Assembly: GCA_039934455.1 (NCBI GenBank)
Contig: JBDTMF010000012.1
Span: 1-38,388, forward strand
Source of the DNA: DASQFQ01 sp039934455
GTDB lineage: Bacteria; Actinomycetota; Thermoleophilia; Solirubrobacterales; Solirubrobacteraceae
DNA length: 38,388 nucleotides
Direction: 5' to 3'
Below are positions 32,581 through 38,388 of this stretch, in pieces. Position 1 is the stretch's first letter. Every line of letters begins with the position of its first letter. Made by a program: the position numbers and the translations under genes. The notes under the pieces are model-generated. The model was not told the DNA's origin, made no database searches, and was given only the letters and a program-made list of their open reading frames with translations.

Positions 32581-35022
32581 CTAACCAGCGCGGCCGGGCG
32601 ACGCGGCCGCCGCCACCAGTAGCGCCGGCCGGCCGACGTGGAAGCCCTGGACGTGGTCGACGCCGAACTCCCGCAGCAGCTCGAGCGTCTCCTGGTCCTC
32701 GACCCCCTCGGCGATCGTCTGCAGGCCGAAGCCCTTGGCGAGCCCGACGATCGCGCGGATCACGTGCTGGTCGGCCTCGCTCGTGCGCGCGTCGCGGATG
32801 AACTCGCGATCGATCTTCAGGAAGTCCATCGGGAGATGCTTGAGGTAGTGGAAGCCGCCGTAGCCGCTGCCGAAGTCGTCGAGGGCGAAGCGGCAGCCGA
32901 GACGACGCAGCCGCTCGGCGAGCGTGACCGCGACCTCGGTCTCCTCGATCAGGGCGGTCTCGGTGATCTCGAAGACGAGCCGGGACGGGTCGGCGCCCGT
33001 GCGCTCGAGCTCCTGCTCGATGTCGGCGATCAGCCCGGCGTCGCCGATCGAGGCGGCCGAGATGTTGATCTCCACGTCGATGCCGGTGGCGGCGAGGTCG
33101 GCACCCTGCGCGATCACCCAGCGGTCGATGTCGCGGATCGCGCCGTGCTTCTCCGCGGCGGGCAGGAAGGCGCCCGGCGGGATCAGCAAGCCGTCGGTGC
33201 CGCGCATGCGGATGAGCAGCTCGCGCTGGACGGTCTCGCCGGTGGCGAGATCGATGATGGGCTGGGCGTGGAGCTCGAAGCGGTCGTCTTCGAACGCGCG
33301 CCGGATCTCGCCGAGGCCGGCGATCTCGTCGAGCTGCGACTTCAGAGAGGCCTCACGCGCCTTGCGCTCCGTGATGTCGACCATCTGGCCGAACAGCACG
33401 TCGACCTTGCCGTCGAGCTCGCGCACCGGCGTGATGCTGACCGACGCCCAGACCTCGGTGCCGTCGGGGCGTGGGAAGCGCTTCTCGGTGACGAGCTCGT
33501 CGAGGTCGTCGAGGTCGCCACGCGTAAGCTGCGGCAGGTTCTCGCCGATCGCGGGCCGGTCGTCGGGATGGCTGATCTCGGCGAAGGACAGCTCGAGCAG
33601 CGCCTCGCGCGTCCGCCCGACCATCCCGCAGAACGCGTCGTTGACCCGCACGTAGCGCATGCTCCTGGGGTCGACCAGCGACATCGCGATCGGCGCATTG
33701 TCGAAGCCCTGGCGGAAGCGCTCCTCGGAGCGGCTGAGGGCCGCCTCGGCGAGCCGCGTCTCGGTGACGTCCTTGACCGTTCCGCGCAGCCCCGTGGGGG
33801 CCCCGGCCTCGTCGCGGATCGTCCGGAAGACCGACGCAAAGGTCCGGACGCGGCCGTTGGGCAACAGCACACGGTGCTCCGTCGACGCGTTCTCCTCCGG
33901 CGCGGTGATCATGAGCGCCCGCATCCGCTTGCGATCGGCGGGATGGATGCGTTCGAAGAAGACGTCGTCGGAGCAGACGCAGGAGTCCATCTCGAGCATC
34001 ACGCGCAGGTTCTCCGACAGCGTGTGCGTGGCCGATGCGAAGTCCGTGTCCCAGCTGCCCACCTGCGCGAGCCGCTGGGCGTCGTTGAGCTGCTCCTCGC
34101 GGTGCGTCGCCCGGGCCTGCTCGTTGTCGCGCTCGGTCACGGCGCGCTCGCGCTCCACCGTGGCCATGAGCACGTTCGCGATCGACTCGACGAAGGCGAG
34201 GTCGTCCTCGGAGAAGGCGCCGCGGCGGCGGCTGCAGGCGACGAGCTCGCCGAAGGCGTTGGCTCCCGCCCCGACGGGCGCGGCGACGAGGCTGATCATG
34301 CCCTCGGCGGCGAGCCCGGGCGCGCGCGCCGTGGTCTCGGCGAGCTCGGTGGTGAGCAGCGTCTCGCCGGCGGCGCGCATGTCGCCGATCGAGCGCCGGA
34401 GGTGGGGAGAGGGCTCCGGCGGGCTGGGCGGCGTCTCGCCGGCACTCGCGCGGACTGCGATGCCGCCGTCCTCGGAGGTCTCGAGCACCATGACGACGTC
34501 GCTGGCGAGCGCCTCGTGGAGCACGCGCGCGGCGGCCTCGAACAGCTCCGACAGGCTCTGGCCCTGGAGGGCCAGAGTGCCGAGGGAGCTGACGGCCGCC
34601 TGCTGGGTGAGGCGATGCGCCATCCTGTCGCGCCCGAGCGTGCGGGCGCTGATGTCCTGGGCGACGAGGATCGCGCCGGCCACGCCGGCCTTCGTCCGCA
34701 GCGCGGAGAAGTGCAGCCAGTAGACGTGGTGGCCGTCGGCGGACTCGGAGTCGACCGTGCGCGATTCGCCGGTCAGCGCCGCGCCCCAGTGCTGGCCGAG
34801 CCGGTCCCACGAGCTGGGGGGGATCACGTCGTGGAGGTTGGCGCCGACCGTCGTGGCCGCGTCGTAGCCGTGGCGGGCGAAGATGGGGCCCTCCATCAGG
34901 ACGATCCGCATGTCGGTGTCGATGACCATGACACCGCTTTCGGGCATGAGCGCGAGGATCGTCTGGGCGACCTTTGGCGTGTCCGCCAGGTGTCCCAGGT
35001 CGTTGGGCGCGTTCAGCAGCAT
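32581..35022 (-). CDS. c-di-GMP phosphodiesterase: PAS-GAF-PAS-PAS-EAL
   Basis: 813 residues from ATG 35022 (GGGG nine bases upstream); ATG 35046 is an alternative and the frame stays open further upstream. Domains: PAS about 20-130, GAF about 145-295, PAS about 315-425 (WDTDFASATHTLSENLRVML), PAS about 430-555 (FRQGFDNAPIAMSLVDPRSM), EAL about 570-800. The EAL motif reads ELL (601-603) with the metal Glu kept. Asn653 (INISAAS), EITETALIE, DDFGSG (715-720), Lys736 (FLKIDREFI), Glu772 (AEGVED) and Gln792 (VQGFHVGRP) are all present, so hydrolysis of c-di-GMP to pGpG is expected. There is no GGDEF domain and no membrane helix, so the signal is cytoplasmic. It is divergent from the PfkB kinase. 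Confidence 0.93.
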   Translation of the reverse strand: MLLNAPNDLGHLADTPKVAQTILALMPESGVMVIDTDMRIVLMEGPIFARHGYDAATTVGANLHDVIPPSSWDRLGQHWGAALTGESRTVDSESADGHHVYWLHFSALRTKAGVAGAILVAQDISARTLGRDRMAHRLTQQAAVSSLGTLALQGQSLSELFEAAARVLHEALASDVVMVLETSEDGGIAVRASAGETPPSPPEPSPHLRRSIGDMRAAGETLLTTELAETTARAPGLAAEGMISLVAAPVGAGANAFGELVACSRRRGAFSEDDLAFVESIANVLMATVERERAVTERDNEQARATHREEQLNDAQRLAQVGSWDTDFASATHTLSENLRVMLEMDSCVCSDDVFFERIHPADRKRMRALMITAPEENASTEHRVLLPNGRVRTFASVFRTIRDEAGAPTGLRGTVKDVTETRLAEAALSRSEERFRQGFDNAPIAMSLVDPRSMRYVRVNDAFCGMVGRTREALLELSFAEISHPDDRPAIGENLPQLTRGDLDDLDELVTEKRFPRPDGTEVWASVSITPVRELDGKVDVLFGQMVDITERKAREASLKSQLDEIAGLGEIRRAFEDDRFELHAQPIIDLATGETVQRELLIRMRGTDGLLIPPGAFLPAAEKHGAIRDIDRWVIAQGADLAATGIDVEINISAASIGDAGLIADIEQELERTGADPSRLVFEITETALIEETEVAVTLAERLRRLGCRFALDDFGSGYGGFHYLKHLPMDFLKIDREFIRDARTSEADQHVIRAIVGLAKGFGLQTIAEGVEDQETLELLREFGVDHVQGFHVGRPALLVAAAASPGRAG

Positions 35023-35140
35023 CGGGCGAGCCCCATACACGAGCATCGGCGGGAGGTCGCGCGAACATGACCGATCGATCAACGAATCCTTCGCAGGGGC
35101 GGCGGAGCGCTCGATCGCCCTGGCTGGTTGACTTGCCGCC

Positions 35141-36046
35141 ATGATCCTGGTCGGCGGGGAGGCGCTGGTCGATCTCGTGCTCGGCGACGGCGACGAGGTG
35201 GGCGCGCATCTGGGCGGTGGGCCGTTCAACTGCGCCCGCACGCTCGGCCGCCTCGAGCAGCCGGTGGCCTACCTCGGGCGCGTCTCCACCGACCGCTTCG
35301 GCGCGCGGCTGCGCGCGCAGCTCGAGGATGACGGGGTGGCGCTCGAGGCCGTCGTGGAGACGGAGGAGCCGACCACGCTGGCGCTCGCCGAGCTCGACGC
35401 CGAGGGCGCGGCGCAGTACCGGTTCTACGTCGACGGGACCTCGGCAGCGGGGTTGACGGTCGAGGACGCGCTCGCGGTGCTCCCCGACGGCGTCGAGATG
35501 ATCCACACGGGCACGCTCGGGCTCGTCTTCGAGCCGACCGCCACGGCGATCGAGGCGGTCGTCGAGCGGATCGCGGAGTCGGCGCTCGTGATGATCGACC
35601 TCAACTGCCGTCCCTCCGCGATCCCCGACCCGGAGGGCTACCGCGCGCGGCTCGACCGCCTGCTGCCGCGCTGCCACGTCGTCAAGGCCTCCGACGCCGA
35701 CCTCGAGTACCTCGACCCCGGCCGCTCCGACGTCGAGGCCGCGCGGGCGCTGCTCGATCTCGGCCCCGCCGTCGTGCTTCTGACGCGCGGCGCGAGCGGT
35801 GCGACGGTGGTGTCCGCCGACGGCGAGGCCGAGGTGGAGGCGCCACAGGTCGAGGTCGCCGACACGATCGGGGCCGGCGACGCGTTCGGCGGAGGCTTCC
35901 TCGCCTGGTGGCGGCGCGAGGGCCTTGGCACGGCCGACCTGCAGCGGAGCGATGCGGTGCTCGAGGCGACCAGGTTCGCCTGCCTCGTCGCCGCTCGCAC
36001 GTGCGAGCGCCCGGGCGCATCTCCCCCCCGGCTCTCCGAGCTCTGA
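35141..36046 (+). CDS. PfkB-family carbohydrate kinase
   Basis: 301 residues of ribokinase-like fold. The N-terminus (ILVGGEALVDLVLGDGD), the glycine loop HLGGGPFNCARTLGRLEQPV and AYLGRVSTDRFGARL match fructokinase/2-keto-3-deoxygluconate kinase relatives. The C-terminal DTIGAGDAFGGGFLAWW carries the anion hole and the catalytic Asp. It phosphorylates a sugar or sugar acid with ATP; a fructokinase-like role is most likely but not proven. The ATG at 35141 has no Shine-Dalgarno; a TTGACT at 35128 lies just upstream. It is not linked to other sugar genes here and is divergent from the EAL protein. Confidence 0.9.
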   Translation: MILVGGEALVDLVLGDGDEVGAHLGGGPFNCARTLGRLEQPVAYLGRVSTDRFGARLRAQLEDDGVALEAVVETEEPTTLALAELDAEGAAQYRFYVDGTSAAGLTVEDALAVLPDGVEMIHTGTLGLVFEPTATAIEAVVERIAESALVMIDLNCRPSAIPDPEGYRARLDRLLPRCHVVKASDADLEYLDPGRSDVEAARALLDLGPAVVLLTRGASGATVVSADGEAEVEAPQVEVADTIGAGDAFGGGFLAWWRREGLGTADLQRSDAVLEATRFACLVAARTCERPGASPPRLSEL

Positions 36047-36071
36047 CGCCCGGCGCGCTACCGTTCGCAGG

Positions 36072-36413
36072 GTGCCCGTGAGGCCGGTCTTCGTGTGCGA
36101 GTACTGCGGCGTCCGGCCGGACGAGGAGACGTTCGCCGCGCTCCGCCGCCAGATGCTCGATCTGCGCTTCGGCGAGTACGTCGACGCCGACCCCGGGCGC
36201 TGGCTGACGTGGCACGGGCGCGGGATCTACGGGCGCACGCGCTATGCGTGCGGCTCGCACCGCGGCGAGCTGAAGGCGGAGCTGCGCGAGGAGTACGGCA
36301 CGATCGGGCGCCACCCGTGGGCGAAGGGGCCGCACCCGTGGGCGGGCCGTCGCGGAACCGACCGAGCGCGCCGGCTGGCGCGCTCGCTCGGCTCGACGTT
36401 CGGCTCCCCCTGA
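36072..36413 (+). CDS. Hypothetical small protein with CxxC motif
   Basis: 113 residues if the GTG at 36072 is used, or 111 from GTG 36078; the frame is open further upstream as a shadow of the PfkB gene. The N-terminus has VFVCEYCGVRPDEET, half of a possible zinc ribbon, and a third Cys occurs in YACGSHRGEL with a neighbouring His, which could complete a metal site. A WLTWHGRGIYGRTRYACGSH block and a tandem HPWAKGPHPWAG are distinctive. I do not recognise the family. It lies 25 bases after the PfkB stop and may be co-transcribed. Its stop codon lies within a hairpin. Confidence 0.65.
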   Translation: MPVRPVFVCEYCGVRPDEETFAALRRQMLDLRFGEYVDADPGRWLTWHGRGIYGRTRYACGSHRGELKAELREEYGTIGRHPWAKGPHPWAGRRGTDRARRLARSLGSTFGSP

Positions 36414-36424
36414 GGGGGGAACCG
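36401..36424. terminator. Hairpin between convergent genes
   Basis: TCCCCC (36405-36410) pairs with GGGGGA (36415-36420) around TGAG, and the stem extends to CGG/CCG after one mismatch. It overlaps the stop codon of the small CxxC gene and lies nine bases from the convergent dodecin stop, so it may terminate both. Confidence 0.5.
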
Positions 36425-36432
36425 CGGTCGGC

Positions 36433-36648
36433 CTACTCGCCCGACTCGAACTTGAACGAGATGGCGAGGCGGACGCGGAAGCTGACGACGCCGCCGTCGG
36501 CGACGGTGACGTCCTGGCGCTTCACCTCGGCGATGCGGAGGTCACGCACCGACTTGGCCGCCGTCTCGACTGCACTGCGGGCCGCCGCCTCCCATGACTC
36601 CGAGCTGACGCCGATCACCTCGGTCACGCGGTACACGCTGTCGGCCAT
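36433..36648 (-). CDS. Dodecin family flavin-binding protein
   Basis: 71 residues. The start at ATG 36648 is fixed by a perfect GAGGAGG about six bases upstream; the longer upstream frame is not needed. The sequence follows bacterial dodecin: VYRVTEVIGVSSESWEAAAR, SAVETAAKSVRDLRIAEVKR, QDVTVADGGVVSFRVRLAIS and FKFE. Dodecins assemble into hollow dodecamers that bind FMN, riboflavin or CoA and buffer flavin. That fits a genome using several flavin or F420 enzymes, though there is no direct link. The gene lies 41 bases downstream of the carboxylesterase stop on the same strand. Confidence 0.95.
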   Translation of the reverse strand: MADSVYRVTEVIGVSSESWEAAARSAVETAAKSVRDLRIAEVKRQDVTVADGGVVSFRVRLAISFKFESGE

Positions 36649-36689
36649 GCGGATCCTCCTCGGTTGGGACGGTCGAGCGACGAGTCCTA

Positions 36690-37337
36690 TCACTCGAGAC
36701 CCAGCGTCGCAGTGAGCCATGAGGTCGCCGGCCCGACGTGCGCAGGGTCGATGTGGTGAGTCGCGTCGGACTCGTGGTACTCGACCGGCAGGCCGCCGGC
36801 TTCGAGCAGCTCCCGCGCGTGCCGCGCGAAGTCGATCTCCATCACCGGATCACGGCGGCCGTGGGCGATGAAGACCCGCGTGCCCTGCCGGCTCGCGAGG
36901 TCGGGCGCCCACCCGTCGACGATCGGGACGAAGCCCGAGAACGCGAGGATCCCCGCCGGTGCGGGGCGGTCGGCTCCGAGACCGAGCGAATAGCTCATCA
37001 CCGAGCCCATCGAGAAGCCGCCGAGCACCGTCTGCTCCGGCCCGAGCCCGGTGCGCTCCCACAGCTCGTCATGGAAGGCGGCGAGCTGCGCGTAGGCCGC
37101 GTGGAACGTGTCGGGGTCGGGATGGCCGACACGCGGCACGACGTACCAGTGGTGCCCGGGCCAGCCCGGCAGCGTCAGCGGCGCCCGCGGCGTGGCGACA
37201 TGCAGCCGCCGCTGCGGGTCGAGCACGTCGCCGAGGCCCAGCAGGTCGTGCTCGTCCGCCCCGCGGCCGTGGTGCAGCACGAGCAGGCCCGCGGCCTCCC
37301 CGGCGGCGGGGCGCTCGCGGAAGATGAGGTCGCTCAT
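36690..37337 (-). CDS. Phospholipase/carboxylesterase-type alpha/beta hydrolase
   Basis: 215 residues of the abhydrolase_2 (serine esterase / acyl-protein-thioesterase-like) family. The triad is readable: Ser109 in the elbow GGFSMGSVM, Asp163 in AHGRRDPVM, and His195 in DATHHIDPAH. LLVLHHGRGADEHDLLGL supplies the oxyanion hole region. No signal peptide is present, so it acts on cytoplasmic esters; the substrate is not known. It starts at ATG 37337 and is followed by dodecin on the same strand, possibly as one transcript. Confidence 0.92.
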   Translation of the reverse strand: MSDLIFRERPAAGEAAGLLVLHHGRGADEHDLLGLGDVLDPQRRLHVATPRAPLTLPGWPGHHWYVVPRVGHPDPDTFHAAYAQLAAFHDELWERTGLGPEQTVLGGFSMGSVMSYSLGLGADRPAPAGILAFSGFVPIVDGWAPDLASRQGTRVFIAHGRRDPVMEIDFARHARELLEAGGLPVEYHESDATHHIDPAHVGPATSWLTATLGLE

Positions 37338-37342
37338 GGCGG

Positions 37343-37714
37343 TCAGGGTAGGCGAGCAAGCGCCGCGGCGAGGCTCGCGACGACCGCAGCGGGCTCGTGG
37401 GTCAGCTGTCGCCAGGTGAAGCGGAGGACGCGGTAGCCCGCCGCGAGCAGGTCCGCGTCGCGGAGGCGGTCGCGCTCGAAGCCTGCGCGGGTGGAGTGGA
37501 ACGCGTAGCCGTCGACCTCGATCACGAGGCGCTGCGCCGGCCAGAGGAAGTCGACCTCGTGGCGGCCGATTCGGTGCTCGCCGTCGGCGACGGCGCCGTG
37601 CTGAGCCACCTCACCGCGGCCACGTTGTGGGAGCGTCGCGATGTGACCCGGCGCTGGACCTGGGCCTCCTCGGCGGCGCGTCACGACGCCGTGCTGACGG
37701 CCGGCCAGCACCAT
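37343..37714 (-). pseudogene. AbiEi/DUF559 protein remnant with an inverted middle piece
   Basis: The minus strand carries the C-terminal DUF559 (Vsr-like nuclease fold) domain: GRHEVDFLWPAQRLVIEVDG, YAFHSTRAGFERDRLRDADL and GYRVLRFTWRQLTHEPAAV, ending at 37343. An N-terminal AbiEi-type piece, VLAGRQHGVVTRR, lies at about 37675-37714 on the same strand. Between them the piece that should link these domains, SVLAVGDGAVLSHLTAATLW, reads on the plus strand at about 37571-37633. Either the middle was inverted or two oppositely oriented copies have collapsed together. Intact relatives are around 300 residues. No functional protein is expected, although the C-terminal domain frame is undamaged. Confidence 0.75.
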
Positions 37715-37730
37715 GATCCGCCGGTCAGGG

Positions 37731-37843
37731 TGCATTTCGTGACACGCGGCGGCCTCGACGCGGGTGCGTGTCACGTTATGCGCCTCCCAGGCACATTTCA
37801 TGACCCGGTGGCCGGCCTGCCCGATCGAGTGTCACGAAATGCG
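37731..37843. repeat. Cluster of four alternating 15-bp repeats
   Basis: TGCATTTCGTGACAC at 37731-37745 recurs as its reverse complement GTGTCACGAAATGCG at 37829-37843 (14 of 15 matching) and, diverged, as GTGTCACGTTATGCG at 37768-37782 (inverted) and GCACATTTCATGACC at 37791-37805 (direct). Orientation alternates +, -, +, -. The arrangement resembles a REP/BIME-type intergenic palindrome unit. No other copy was noticed in this window. Confidence 0.7.
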
Positions 37844-37949
37844 CCCCGCACGCCGATCACCCTCCCTACCAGCCGCCGTTCGCCGGCGCCCGAGCCCAAC
37901 TCGTTACAGAGCCGTGCGCCAATCGGCGCAAAGCTCGGCCGCTCGACCG

Positions 37950-38388
37950 CTAGGCGAGCAGCGTCTGCAGCTGGGCACGGTCGATCTGCGGCGGCCACAG
38001 CGGGAGGCGGATCTTCTTGGCGACCGCGGGCGGGATCTTCGTGAACGTCGGGATCGTCGCCCGTGCCTCGTCGGGATGCGACGTGGCGTACTCCGACGAC
38101 GTGTTGATCGCGCGCGCGAAGCGCTCGACGACATCCTTGTTCTGAGCGCGGCCTTGATCGCCACCTCGCCGACGCCCTTGAGCGCGTTGACGGCGATCGT
38201 CTTGCCCGGGAGATCGGCGGGCTTCATGATCGGGCTGCCCTTCTTGGTCAGGATCAGCGTCCACTCCTTGTCCGCGGTCTCGGCGCCGTTGTCGGCGTTG
38301 GCGACCACCTTTACCGGCAGGCCCTGCGAGCGGGCCGACATCAGCGGCACGTAGCCGAGGAAGGCGAACTGCGTCGAGCCGGAGACCA
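37950..38388 (-). pseudogene. NMT1/SsuA-type ABC binding protein pseudogene, cut by the window edge
   Basis: Entering from beyond 38388 on the minus strand, the frame reads STQFAFLGYVPLMSARSQGL, PVKVVANADNG, WTLILTKKGSPIMKPADLPG and KTIAVNALKGVGEVAIKAAL, the N-terminal lobe of a nitrate/taurine/thiamine-precursor-type binding protein. At about 38140-38150 the reading frame changes and roughly 100 residues of the family are skipped. The rest, QNKDVVERFARAINTSSEYA, TSHPDEARATIPTFTKIPP and QIDRAQLQTLLA, is the C-terminus ending at TAG 37952-37950. The transported compound cannot be told. The preceding 100 bases (37844-37949) hold nothing recognisable. Confidence 0.75.

Noticed and set aside
32638..35070. 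810-residue plus-strand frame opposite the EAL protein
   Set aside because: Composition (valine, glutamate, arginine, histidine rich, no motif) is that of an antisense shadow; the minus-strand frame has complete PAS, GAF and EAL motifs.

Overview
The window reads as chromosomal DNA of a very GC-rich actinobacterium. Gene content and protein style (an F420-type LLM oxidoreductase beside dihydropyrimidinase, actinobacterial-type xylose isomerase, a DUF2630 protein, many GTG starts, ATGA/GTGA gene overlaps, GGDEF proteins with DRxxAAA heptads) fit the class Thermoleophilia (Solirubrobacterales: Conexibacter, Solirubrobacter or Patulibacter-like). This placement is inference from gene content only. 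I see no rRNA, tRNA, CRISPR array, integrase or insertion sequence. Layout: 1-879 is the end of a membrane protein gene. 886-2288 (minus) is a coupled cysteine-dioxygenase-like / amidohydrolase pair. It diverges from a LacI-type regulator (2369-3373), with a 17-bp palindrome between them. The regulator heads a tight plus-strand operon: LLM flavin/F420 oxidoreductase, dihydropyrimidinase, M20 N-carbamoyl amino acid hydrolase and GNAT acetyltransferase (3399-7727). This looks like a cyclic-ureide (pyrimidine or hydantoin) degradation pathway. 7837-8049 is a 3' scrap of typA. 8106-9283 is a STAS/PP2C stress-signalling pair behind a SigF-like promoter. 9424-11367 is a GT39 mannosyltransferase-like membrane enzyme. 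11471-14345 is a TetR/MMPL divergent pair with a 32-bp operator palindrome. 14426-18592 (minus) is an arabinoside operon (sugar-binding protein, two permeases, GH51 arabinofuranosidase) behind a LacI-type operator. Its binding-protein gene is frameshifted and its first permease gene is wrecked. 18789-21709 holds DUF2630, a DHA2 drug exporter and a fatty-acid desaturase. 21884-23243 is a gene graveyard: response regulator, histidine kinase, headless TetR and an unidentified tail. 23380-24465 is a diguanylate cyclase, followed by xylose isomerase, a Gfo/Idh/MocA dehydrogenase, a secreted glycerophosphodiesterase, an aminotransferase / RraA pair and a metallophosphoesterase. 30445-31126 is a broken peptide-transporter binding protein. 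31137-37337 holds a YbhN-like membrane protein, a UBP zinc-finger protein, a PAS/GAF/EAL phosphodiesterase, a PfkB kinase, a small CxxC protein, dodecin and a carboxylesterase. 37343-38388 again contains remnants: a rearranged AbiEi/DUF559 gene, a cluster of inverted 15-bp repeats, and a broken NMT1-type binding protein. The themes are sugar and ureide scavenging under LacI-type control, c-di-GMP turnover (one cyclase, one phosphodiesterase), and an unusually high load of pseudogenes. Nine or so broken loci often show clean internal deletions rather than single indels, and three of them are solute-binding proteins of ABC importers. The most interesting signals are the ureide operon with its shared palindrome, the deletion-riddled loci with intact neighbours, the inverted internal piece of the DUF559 gene, and the repeat cluster beside it.
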